A DNA stretch of 12,473 bases from UCB2 sp964475735. Lineage in GTDB: Bacteria > Chloroflexota > Dehalococcoidia > Tepidiformales > Tepidiformaceae. Below are positions 1 to 6,434 of this stretch, piece after piece; position 1 is the stretch's first letter, and every line of letters starts with the position of its first letter. A model generated the notes under the pieces. It had not been told where the DNA came from. It did no database searches and worked only from the letters and a program-made list of their open reading frames with translations. The position numbers and the translations under genes were made by a program. The stretch spans positions 1-12,473 of the forward strand of contig CAYYYI010000071.1 in the NCBI GenBank assembly GCA_964475735.1, given 5' to 3'.

Positions 1-131
1 GTCCGTTGACCTCGCACCGGCAGGTTCCGGCGATGGCGCAGGCCGCGATAGCAGCCAATTTCCTGCAAACGCTTAATATTTAAGCCAATCTCACGCCGCA
101 AATCACCTTCCACCACGTAGTCGCGGTCAAT
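1..131 (-). CDS. rpsM: Ribosomal protein S13 fragment fused in frame to SecA (probable chimeric join)
   Basis: Read on the minus strand in the secA frame, the last 44 codons encode a stretch typical of the C-terminal half of 30S protein S13. It runs DRDYVVEGDLRREIG, then IKRLQEIGCYRGLRHRR, then NLPVRGQRT, and leaves the window without a stop. S13 sits in the head of the small ribosomal subunit, and RGLRHRR and LPVRGQRT are its signature. The S13 N-terminal domain is missing. Base use changes here: codons such as ATT, AAT, TTA, TTG and CGT are frequent, and GC is about 56% over positions 1-110, visibly below the secA part. A real SecA-S13 protein would be non-functional for both. The simplest reading is a join of two different templates at the shared DRDYVVEG-coding stretch (about 105-130). 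A genomic rearrangement is the alternative. Confidence 0.85.
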   Translation of the reverse strand, partial: MDRDYVVEGDLRREIGLNIKRLQEIGCYRGLRHRRNLPVRGQR

Positions 132-1106
<975 letters not shown>

Positions 1107-1177
1107 GTCTTTCCCCAGTGTACCGCACCCCGCGTGAAGGGCGCGGAAGCCTGGCTCTCGCGGCCAGGGGCCCTCGC

Positions 1178-1280
1178 CTATGTCTGTCCCGGCATTCCAC
1201 CGTTGCTGTTGTCGATGAACCCCACGATGTTGCCGTCGGGGTCATTGAGCGTCACCAGCCCCCCGCTCGCGCCTGGCGAA
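1178..1280 (-). pseudogene. Possible C-terminal remnant of a VOC/glyoxalase-like protein
   Basis: A minus-strand frame ending in TAG at 1180-1178 reads SGGLVTLNDPDGNIVGF, then IDNSNGGMPGQT. The LNDPDGNIVGF part resembles the last strand of vicinal-oxygen-chelate (glyoxalase/bleomycin resistance) domains, where DPDGN usually precedes the final metal ligand. There is no matching N-terminal domain. Upstream in this frame the DNA is the GlnR-type operator and amtB leader, so an intact gene cannot be present. It may be a decayed gene end or a chance open frame in high-GC DNA. Confidence 0.2.
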
Positions 1281-1290
1281 TCATGAGCCA

Positions 1291-1334
1291 GTAACAGCCT
1301 CGTAACACGAGCGAAATCGTGCCGAAACCATGCC
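1291..1334 (+). promoter_or_regulatory. GlnR-type operator upstream of amtB (first copy), four 11-bp units
   Basis: Four pentamers occur at an exact 11-base period: GTAAC (1291), GTAAC (1302), GAAAT (1313) and GAAAC (1324), each followed by six variable bases. The known actinobacterial GlnR box is gTnAC-n6-GaAAC-n6 repeated, bound by an OmpR-family regulator that reads 11-bp direct repeats. The match is seen directly; assigning it to a GlnR orthologue is inference, since no regulator gene is in the window. A TACGGT hexamer (1339-1344) starts 37 bases after the second unit. That placement is expected when bound regulator replaces a -35 element, and no good -35 is visible. Confidence 0.75.
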
Positions 1335-1338
1335 GCTC

Positions 1339-1344
1339 TACGGT
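1339..1344 (+). promoter_or_regulatory. -10-like hexamer of the first amtB promoter
   Basis: TACGGT fits the loose TANNNT form common in high-GC bacteria. On its own it is weak. The support is positional: it lies 37 bases after a GTAAC unit, exactly as TAGGTT does upstream of the second amtB. Transcription would start near 1351 and give a leader of about 70 bases. Confidence 0.4.
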
Positions 1345-1355
1345 GGGGCCAGGGC

Positions 1356-1379
1356 AGCGCGGCAAAGCGGCGCCGTGCT
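1356..1379 (+). repeat. Leader hairpin of the first amtB
   Basis: AGCGCGGC (1356-1363) pairs with GCCGTGCT (1372-1379) through eight base pairs, one of them G-U, around an eight-base loop. It lies just after the inferred transcription start. There is no U-run, so termination is unlikely. It could be chance in GC-rich DNA, but the second amtB leader has a counterpart. Confidence 0.35.
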
Positions 1380-1421
1380 CGCCAATACCCGATCAAGACT
1401 GGAGAGGTGGGGGTACTCGCT

Positions 1422-2807
1422 ATGGAAAACCCAATCGACACCGGGAACACGGCGTGGATGCTGACCGCAACCGCGTTCGTGCTCTTGATGACACCGGGTC
1501 TCGGCTTCTTCTACGGGGGCCTGACCCGCAACAAGAACGTGCTCGCCACGATCATGCAGTCCTTCATCACCATTGGCGTGGTGGGCGTGCTCTGGGTGGT
1601 CGTGGGCTATTCGCTGGCCTTCGGCCCCGACTCGGGCCTCGGGCTCATAGGCAACCTCGACTGGTTTGGCCTGAAGGATGTTGGCCAGGAGCCGGGCGGC
1701 CCGAACGGCGCAGTCTACGGTCTGGGCATCCCGCACCTGCTCTTTATGGCCTTCCAGATGATGTTCGCCATCATCACCCCGGCGCTCATAACCGGCGCAT
1801 TCGCCGAACGAGCCCGGTTCGGGCCGTTCCTCATCTTCACGGCCCTGTGGTCGCTGCTTGTCTACGTTCCCATCGCCCACTGGGTGTTCGCCTATGACGG
1901 CTGGCTGAGCCCGTTCGCCAGCAACCCCGACACGCCCGACATCGGCCTCAACTCGCTCGACTTCGCCGGCGGGCTCGCCATCCACGTCAACGCCGGTGTA
2001 GCCGCCCTGGCGGCAGTGCTCGTGTTCGGCAAGCGCAAGGGTTACGGCTCCACGCCCATGGAGCCGCACGATGTCACCATGGTCGTGCTCGGCGCTGCGC
2101 TCCTCTGGTTCGGCTGGTTCGGCTTCAACGCCGGCAGCGCTGGCGGCGCCACGGGCCAGGCAGTGAGCGCGCTTGTGAACACCAACTCTGCTGCGGCCAT
2201 GGCGGCCCTCACCTGGACCCTGCTCAGCTGGCGGTTCGGTGGCAAGCCGAGCGTGGTCGGCGCCGCCGCCGGCGCCGTCGCGGGCCTTGTGGCGGTCACC
2301 CCCGCATCGGGCTACGTGCAGCCCATGGAATCGCTCGCCATCGGCTTCGGCGCCGGCGCGCTCTGCTACTTCGCCGTCAGGCTCCGCTCGCACATCAAGC
2401 TCGACGATTCGCTCGACGTGGTCGGCGTGCACGGCGTTGGCGGCGTCTGGGGAGCGCTTGCCACTGGCCTCTTCGCAGCGGCCTCGGTGAGCGGCCTCTC
2501 CTACGCCGACGGCCTTTTCAATGGCCACGCCCAGCAGATGTGGGACCAGTCGGTCGGCATCGTCGCCGTTGGCGCCTTCTCTTTCGTCGTGACGTTCGTG
2601 ATTCTCAAGCTCCTTGATCTCACTGTGGGCATCCGCGTTTCCGAGGACGACGAGGAACTGGGCCTGGACGTCACACAGCACGGCGAGCGCGCGTACACTC
2701 CCGAGGAGGGCGGCGGGGTCCCCCTCTCGCCGGGGCCCGTTCTTCCCGCGCCCCCAATGGCCTACACGGCGGGGACAACAGCCCCAACAACCGGTCACGC
2801 AGGATAG
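1422..2807 (+). CDS. amtB: Ammonium transporter AmtB (first copy)
   Basis: This is an Amt/MEP/Rh-family channel that conducts ammonium or ammonia across the cytoplasmic membrane for assimilation. The product is 461 residues, usual for Amt, with about eleven predicted membrane helices. The start ATG at 1422 was chosen because it follows GGAGAGG and begins MENPIDTGNTAWML, matching the MEIDSGNTAWML of the second copy. A GTG five codons earlier lies within the ribosome site. The pore twin histidines are present: His188 in DFAGGLAIHVNAG and His337 in VGVHGVGGVWG. The TPGLGFFYGGL, ITPALITGAFAER and LLWFGWFGFNAGSAGG signatures are also present. The cytoplasmic tail carries the conserved GIRVSEDDEELGLD and HGERAY stretch, which contacts PII in studied systems, then a Pro/Gly/Ala-rich extension of about 35 residues. 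glnK follows after 12 bases, so the two are probably cotranscribed. Confidence 0.95.
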   Translation: MENPIDTGNTAWMLTATAFVLLMTPGLGFFYGGLTRNKNVLATIMQSFITIGVVGVLWVVVGYSLAFGPDSGLGLIGNLDWFGLKDVGQEPGGPNGAVYGLGIPHLLFMAFQMMFAIITPALITGAFAERARFGPFLIFTALWSLLVYVPIAHWVFAYDGWLSPFASNPDTPDIGLNSLDFAGGLAIHVNAGVAALAAVLVFGKRKGYGSTPMEPHDVTMVVLGAALLWFGWFGFNAGSAGGATGQAVSALVNTNSAAAMAALTWTLLSWRFGGKPSVVGAAAGAVAGLVAVTPASGYVQPMESLAIGFGAGALCYFAVRLRSHIKLDDSLDVVGVHGVGGVWGALATGLFAAASVSGLSYADGLFNGHAQQMWDQSVGIVAVGAFSFVVTFVILKLLDLTVGIRVSEDDEELGLDVTQHGERAYTPEEGGGVPLSPGPVLPAPPMAYTAGTTAPTTGHAG

Positions 2808-2819
2808 GAGCAGGTATAC

Positions 2820-3161
2820 GTGAAGAAGGTAGAAGCGATAATCCGGCCCGAAAAGCTGAACGACGTCAAGCAGGCGCTCGACGACCTCGGCTTCCACGGC
2901 ATGAACTTCATCCAGGTGACCGGGCGCGGCGCTCAGCGCGGCATCGTTCACCAGGGCCGCGGTGGCGAAACCGTCACCGTCGATATGCTGCCCAAGGTGA
3001 AGATCGAAGTCGTCGTGCCGGACCTGGCCGTCGAACGCGTGATCGAAGCCATCGTCCGCGAGGCGCGCACCGGCAACATCGGCGATGGGAAGATCTTCGT
3101 CATCCCTGTCGAAGAGGCCATTCGCGTCCGCACCGGCGAACGCGGAGAAGTGGCCGTGTAG
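2820..3161 (+). CDS. glnK: PII signal-transduction protein GlnK/GlnB family, lacking T-loop tyrosine
   Basis: This is a small trimeric cytoplasmic nitrogen sensor that binds ATP/ADP and 2-oxoglutarate and typically plugs AmtB when nitrogen is plentiful. It has 113 residues. The GTG start follows GGAG with a nine-base spacer. Family signatures are MKKVEAIIRPEKLNDVK at the N-terminus, Gln39 before the T-loop, LPKVKIEVVVPD, the B-loop TGNIGDGKIFVIPVEEA (82-98) and the C-loop RVRTGERG. The T-loop (about 37-55) reads GAQRGIVHQGRGGETVTVD, one residue longer than in E. coli GlnB. Position 51 (or 52 after alignment) is Thr or Val, not the uridylylated or adenylylated Tyr51. The whole protein has no Tyr and no Ser, so neither GlnD-type modification nor cyanobacterial Ser49 phosphorylation is possible at those sites. 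Its place directly after amtB supports a GlnK role. Confidence 0.95.
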   Translation: MKKVEAIIRPEKLNDVKQALDDLGFHGMNFIQVTGRGAQRGIVHQGRGGETVTVDMLPKVKIEVVVPDLAVERVIEAIVREARTGNIGDGKIFVIPVEEAIRVRTGERGEVAV

Positions 3162-3176
3162 ACGCAATCTTCCCCT

Positions 3177-3229
3177 GGCGCACGAGGCGCGTGGCGGCTC
3201 TGATCCCGACCGCCCCGGCCTCGTGCGCC
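3177..3229 (+). terminator. Hairpin ending the amtB-glnK transcript
   Basis: A perfect 12-bp inverted repeat, GGCGCACGAGGC (3177-3188) and GCCTCGTGCGCC (3218-3229), begins 15 bases after the glnK stop. A second inner stem, GGCGG (3193-3197) with CCGCC (3210-3214), extends it. No T-run follows. It therefore fits the U-less terminators of high-GC bacteria or an mRNA 3'-end stabiliser, rather than a classic intrinsic terminator. It separates glnK from the second amtB promoter. Confidence 0.6.
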
Positions 3230-3247
3230 CCTCCCCGCAATCTGCTC

Positions 3248-3285
3248 GTAACGTGGGCGAAATGTGCGCGTAACGAACCTCCGGT
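3248..3285 (+). promoter_or_regulatory. GlnR-type operator upstream of amtB (second copy)
   Basis: Pentamers at exact 11-base period are GTAAC (3248), GAAAT (3259) and GTAAC (3270), with a degenerate fourth, CCGGT (3281). This is the alternating gTnAC-n6-GaAAC order of the actinobacterial GlnR consensus. It aligns unit for unit with the operator before the first amtB, GTAAC-n6-GAAAT being identical in both. Flanking bases differ, so the similarity is not simply leftover duplication. A TAGGTT hexamer (3285-3290) starts 37 bases after the first unit, as at the first amtB. Confidence 0.72.
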
Positions 3286-3290
3286 AGGTT
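3285..3290 (+). promoter_or_regulatory. -10-like hexamer of the second amtB promoter
   Basis: TAGGTT fits the TANNNT form and sits at the same distance (37 bases) from a GTAAC unit as TACGGT does upstream of the first amtB. No -35 hexamer is recognisable, which fits activator-dependent initiation. The inferred start is near 3297, giving a leader of about 63 bases. Confidence 0.42.
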
Positions 3291-3304
3291 CCGCCATCAA
3301 GGTC

Positions 3305-3336
3305 GCCTGTCCGGGCGCAGATCTGGCCGGGCAGGC
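3305..3336 (+). repeat. Leader hairpin of the second amtB
   Basis: GCCTGTCCGG (3305-3314) pairs with CCGGGCAGGC (3327-3336) through ten base pairs including one G-U, around a 12-base loop that contains the palindrome CAGATCTG. It lies between the inferred transcription start and the ribosome site GGGAGG (3343-3348). It could modulate stability or translation of the leader. No regulatory role is proven. Confidence 0.4.
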
Positions 3337-3359
3337 AGCAGCGGGAGGTTTGCGCGCAG

Positions 3360-4733
3360 ATGGAGATCGATTCCGGAAATACGGCCTGGATGTTGATGGC
3401 CTCGGGGCTTGTCCTCTTGATGACCCCGGGCCTCGGGCTCTTCTATGGAGGGCTCGCCCGCAGCAAGAACGTGCTCGGGACCATCATGCAGTCCTTTATC
3501 TGCATCAGCATCGTGGCTGTCATCTGGGTCACCGTCGGCTATTCGCTCGCCTTCGGCCCCGATGCCGGGTTCGGGCTCATCGGCAACCTCGATTGGGTGG
3601 GCCTCCGCAACGTGGGCGGCGAGCCCGGCGGCCCCAACGGGGCCTTCTACGGCCTCGGCATCCCGCACCTCGTCTTCATGGCGTTCCAGCTCATGTTCGC
3701 CATCATCACCCCCGCCCTCATCACCGGAGCTTTCGCCGAGCGGGCGAAGTTCGGCCCCTTCATCGCCTTCATCGCCCTGTGGACGCTGCTCGTGTACGTG
3801 CCCGTCGCCCACTGGGTGTTCGCCTACGACGGATGGCTGAGCGCCTTCTCTTCGAACCCCGAAACACCCGATGCCGGGCTGAACGCCCTCGACTTCGCCG
3901 GGGGCATCGCCATCCACGTGAACGCCGGGCTGGCCGCGCTCGCAGCCGTGTTCGTCTTTGGCCGCCGCAAGGGCTACGGCACAACGGCGATGGAACCGCA
4001 CGATATCCCGATGGTTGTGCTGGGCGCCGCCCTCCTCTGGTTCGGCTGGTTCGGCTTCAACGCCGGCAGCGCCGGCGGCGCTTCGAGCCAGGCGGCCTAC
4101 GCCTTTGTCAACACCACCCTTTCCGGCGCCGCCGGTGCTCTCACCTGGACCATTCTAAGTTGGCGGCTCGGCGGCAAGCCCAGCGTGGTCGGTGTCTCCG
4201 CAGGCGCCGTTGCCGGGCTCGCGGCAGTGACGCCCGCCTCGGGCTACGTCGAGCCCATGGAGGCGATGGTCATCGGCCTTGTCTCGGGCGCCATCTGCTA
4301 CCTCGCCGTCCGCTACCGCGCCCGCATTGGCCTCGATGACTCCCTCGACGTCATCGGCGTGCACGGTGTCGGCGGCGCATGGGGGAGCCTGGCCGCGGGC
4401 GTTTTCGCTGCCACGGTGGTTAGCGGCCTGCCCTACGCCGAAGGCCTTACCCATGGAAACGCAAGCCAGTTGTGGGACCAATCAGTGGGCATCGTTGTTG
4501 TCGGTGTGTTCGCCTTCGTGGCCACCTTCGTGATCCTCAAGGTGCTCGATGTGGTCGTTGGTATTCGCGTGACCGAAGACGAGGAGGAGCTCGGGCTCGA
4601 CCTCACCCAGCACGGCGAACGCGCCTATACACTCGACGAGGGCGGTGTGCCTCTCACCACTGGCCCGGTCATGCCCGCTCCACCCGTTCCCTACCAGGGC
4701 GCGGTCGAGCAACCCGCCGCCGCGGGGAGCTGA
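3360..4733 (+). CDS. amtB: Ammonium transporter AmtB (second copy)
   Basis: This is the second Amt/MEP/Rh-family ammonium channel, 457 residues, collinear with the first copy over nearly its whole length. The start ATG follows GGGAGG with an 11-base spacer. The twin pore histidines are His186 (in DFAGGIAIHVNAG) and His335 (in IGVHGVGGAWG). The TPGLGLFYGGL, ITPALITGAFAER and LLWFGWFGFNAGSAGG motifs are all kept. The C-terminal tail again has GIRVTEDEEELGLD and HGERAY, then a short Pro/Ala-rich end. Most differences from the first copy are synonymous or conservative, so this is an older tandem duplication with both copies under selection. It has its own GlnR-type operator and no PII gene of its own. 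The single glnK product could serve both channels. glnA starts 112 bases downstream. Confidence 0.95.
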   Translation: MEIDSGNTAWMLMASGLVLLMTPGLGLFYGGLARSKNVLGTIMQSFICISIVAVIWVTVGYSLAFGPDAGFGLIGNLDWVGLRNVGGEPGGPNGAFYGLGIPHLVFMAFQLMFAIITPALITGAFAERAKFGPFIAFIALWTLLVYVPVAHWVFAYDGWLSAFSSNPETPDAGLNALDFAGGIAIHVNAGLAALAAVFVFGRRKGYGTTAMEPHDIPMVVLGAALLWFGWFGFNAGSAGGASSQAAYAFVNTTLSGAAGALTWTILSWRLGGKPSVVGVSAGAVAGLAAVTPASGYVEPMEAMVIGLVSGAICYLAVRYRARIGLDDSLDVIGVHGVGGAWGSLAAGVFAATVVSGLPYAEGLTHGNASQLWDQSVGIVVVGVFAFVATFVILKVLDVVVGIRVTEDEEELGLDLTQHGERAYTLDEGGVPLTTGPVMPAPPVPYQGAVEQPAAAGS

Positions 4734-4745
4734 ACCTCCTGCAGC

Positions 4746-4829
4746 GTAACAAGAACTTCACGGCTGGCGCCCCTGGAAGGGATGCTCGCCAGCGTGAAAA
4801 ACGTCACAATGGCGGGAAGCCGCATCACC
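4746..4829 (+). promoter_or_regulatory. Weak GlnR-like half-sites in the amtB-glnA spacer
   Basis: GTAAC (4746) is followed after six bases by TTCAC (4757), giving the AC-n9-AC form reported for mycobacterial GlnR sites. Further on, GTCAC (4803) is followed after six bases by GGGAA (4814). Neither forms the four-unit array seen at the amtB genes. No -10-like hexamer lies at the 37-base distance. glnA may mostly be read through from amtB, with these as partial or chance sites. Confidence 0.25.
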
Positions 4830-4845
4830 GCAAGGAGAACACCGA

Positions 4846-6285
4846 GTGACCCCCGAGGAAATCAAGGCCTATTGCCAGGCGAACAACGTCCGTTTTGTGG
4901 ACGTCAAGTTTGTCGACCTTTTTGGGCTGTGGCAGCACTTCACGCGCCCCATCCACGAACTGAATGACTGGACGAGCCTTGAGCGCTCGGCCTGGCGCAA
5001 CGGATGGGGCTTCGACGGCTCGAGCATCCGCGGCTTTCAGAAGATCGAAGAGTCCGACATGCTGCTCGTGCCGGACCCCGAGACAGCCCTCCTGGACCCC
5101 GCCATCCAGATGCCCACCCTCTCGGTCATCTGCAACGTCGAGGACCCGCTCACCCGCCAGCCCTACAGCCGCGATCCGCGCCATATCGCCCAGAAAGCGG
5201 AGCGCTACCTCAAGGAATCGGGCATCGGCGACACCGTCTACGTTGGCCCCGAGCTTGAGTTCTTCATCTTCGACGACGTGCGGTTCAACAGCGACCAGCA
5301 TTCGTCGTTCTACTCGGTGGACTCTAACGAAGGCATCTGGAACAGCGGCCGCGACCAGGGCGGCATGAACCTCGGCTACCGCCCCCGCTACAAGGAGGGC
5401 TACTTCCCCGTCAGCCCCCACGACAGCCAGACGGACATACGCAACGAGATGGTCGACATCATGGAGCGCTGCGGCATCCAGGTCGAGTTGCACCATCACG
5501 AAGTGGCCACCGCCGGGCAGGGCGAAATCGACATGCGCTTCGACACGCTGACGCGCATGGCCGACAAGGCGATGCTCTACAAGTACATCGTGAAGAACGT
5601 GGCCAAGAAGCACGGCAAGGTCGCTACCTTCATGCCCAAGCCCCTCTTCCAGGACAACGGTTCGGGCATGCACTGCCACCTCAGCATTTGGAAAAACGGC
5701 GTCAACCTCTTCTTCGACGAGAAGGGATACGCCATGACGAGCGAGATGTGCCGCTCCTACATTGCCGGTCTCATCCGCCACGGCAAGGCGCTCATGGGCA
5801 TCTGCGCACCGACCACGAACAGCTACAAGCGGCTCGTGCCCGGTTACGAAGCCCCGGTCAACCTCGTCTACAGCGCTCGCAACCGCTCGGCCGCCTGCCG
5901 CATTCCTGTCGTCAGCCCCGACCCGCGCCAGAAGCGCGTAGAGTTCCGCCCGCCTGACCCCTCGGCGAACCCCTACCTGGCCTTCGCCGCCATCCTCATG
6001 GCCGGCCTCGACGGCATCAAGAACGGTTGGGATCCCGGCCCCGCCCTCGACAAGACCAACCTCTTCGACCTCACGCCCGAAGAACTCGGCAACATCCCCA
6101 CCGTCGCGCAGTCGCTCGACGGCTCGCTCCGCGCGCTGGAGGAGGATCACGACTTCTTGCTCCAGGGCGGCGTGTTCACTCCCGACTTCATCGAGACGTG
6201 GCTCGCCTACAAGTACGAGAACGAGGTGGACCCCATCCGCATGCGGCCGCACCCGTACGAGTTCCACCTCTACTTCGACGTCTAG
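4846..6285 (+). CDS. glnA: Glutamine synthetase type I (GSI-beta-like, adenylylation Tyr replaced by Phe)
   Basis: This enzyme makes glutamine from glutamate, ammonium and ATP as a cytoplasmic dodecamer. It is the assimilation step fed by the adjacent Amt channels. It has 479 residues, normal for GSI. The GTG start follows AAGGAG with an eight-base spacer. Visible motifs are the Asp-latch loop GFDGSSIRGF, metal-ligand GPELEFFIFD, ELHHHEVATAGQGEID, MPKPLFQDNGSGMHCH, the TTNSYKRLVPGYEAPV flap with its catalytic Glu, and YSARNRSAACRIPVV. The roughly 25-residue insertion of the beta class (around RFNSDQHSSFYSVDSNEG) is present. The beta-class adenylylation segment NLYDLPPEE reads NLFDLTPEE, with Phe407 at the modified Tyr position, so GlnE-type control should be absent. 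It lies downstream of amtB, probably partly cotranscribed with it. Confidence 0.96.
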   Translation: MTPEEIKAYCQANNVRFVDVKFVDLFGLWQHFTRPIHELNDWTSLERSAWRNGWGFDGSSIRGFQKIEESDMLLVPDPETALLDPAIQMPTLSVICNVEDPLTRQPYSRDPRHIAQKAERYLKESGIGDTVYVGPELEFFIFDDVRFNSDQHSSFYSVDSNEGIWNSGRDQGGMNLGYRPRYKEGYFPVSPHDSQTDIRNEMVDIMERCGIQVELHHHEVATAGQGEIDMRFDTLTRMADKAMLYKYIVKNVAKKHGKVATFMPKPLFQDNGSGMHCHLSIWKNGVNLFFDEKGYAMTSEMCRSYIAGLIRHGKALMGICAPTTNSYKRLVPGYEAPVNLVYSARNRSAACRIPVVSPDPRQKRVEFRPPDPSANPYLAFAAILMAGLDGIKNGWDPGPALDKTNLFDLTPEELGNIPTVAQSLDGSLRALEEDHDFLLQGGVFTPDFIETWLAYKYENEVDPIRMRPHPYEFHLYFDV

Positions 6286-6310
6286 CCTCCCCGGGGGGGA
6301 AGGAACCAGG

Positions 6311-6339
6311 AGGGGGATGGCCACCAGCGCCGTCCCCCT
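6311..6339 (+). terminator. glnA terminator hairpin
   Basis: AGGGGGATGGC (6311-6321) pairs with GCCGTCCCCCT (6329-6339) through 11 base pairs, one a G-U, with a seven-base loop. It starts 26 bases after the glnA stop. Only two T residues follow, so this is a strong stem without a proper U-run, as at the glnK end. Confidence 0.6.
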
Positions 6340-6365
6340 TCGCGTTGCCCGGGCAATTCCACCGG

Positions 6366-6401
6366 CGCACTCATTCACCCGGCGCCTGCCCCGGTGGTAT
6401 T
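6366..6401 (+). promoter_or_regulatory. Possible promoter of the decarboxylase gene
   Basis: A TTCACC hexamer around 6374 is followed at about 18 bases by TATTGT (near 6397). Each shares four of six bases with the sigma70 consensus. The pair lies between the glnA terminator and the decarboxylase ribosome site, where a promoter is expected. The match is weak and unproven. Confidence 0.28.
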
Positions 6402-6434
6402 GTCGGTGCCCCGAAACAAAGAAGGAGCGAACCC

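Larger units (their letters stand above)
1107..1421. other. Divergent secA / amtB intergenic region
   Basis: This 315-base region between the two start codons holds no convincing gene. In order it contains a small hairpin (CCTGGC 1150-1155 with GCCAGG 1163-1168), a short minus-strand coding-like remnant (1178-1280), the GlnR-type operator (1291-1334), a -10-like hexamer TACGGT (1339-1344), a leader hairpin (1356-1379) and the amtB ribosome site GGAGAGG (1401-1407). A weak -10-like TACACT for secA lies on the minus strand at 1122-1117. It is only 10 bases from the ATG, so I do not call it a promoter. Confidence 0.6.

Noticed and set aside
1338..3167. A 609-codon open frame on the minus strand across amtB and glnK
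   Set aside because: It is exactly antisense to two well-supported genes. Its composition (Glu, His, Asp, Arg and Gly runs) is what a high-GC gene gives in the opposite frame, and no family motif is visible.
3297..4001. Minus-strand frame of 234 codons opposite the second amtB
   Set aside because: It is a mirror frame of a strongly supported transporter gene; its Glu/His/Gly-rich product matches no family.
4825..6378. A 517-codon open frame on the minus strand across glnA
   Set aside because: It is antisense to glutamine synthetase and lacks any recognisable domain. The absence of stops follows from GC-rich third codon positions.
6027..6434. N-terminal extension of the decarboxylase overlapping glnA
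   Set aside because: The extension is an out-of-frame shadow of glnA and its terminator. A TTG with AAGGAG seven bases upstream gives the normal family N-terminus.
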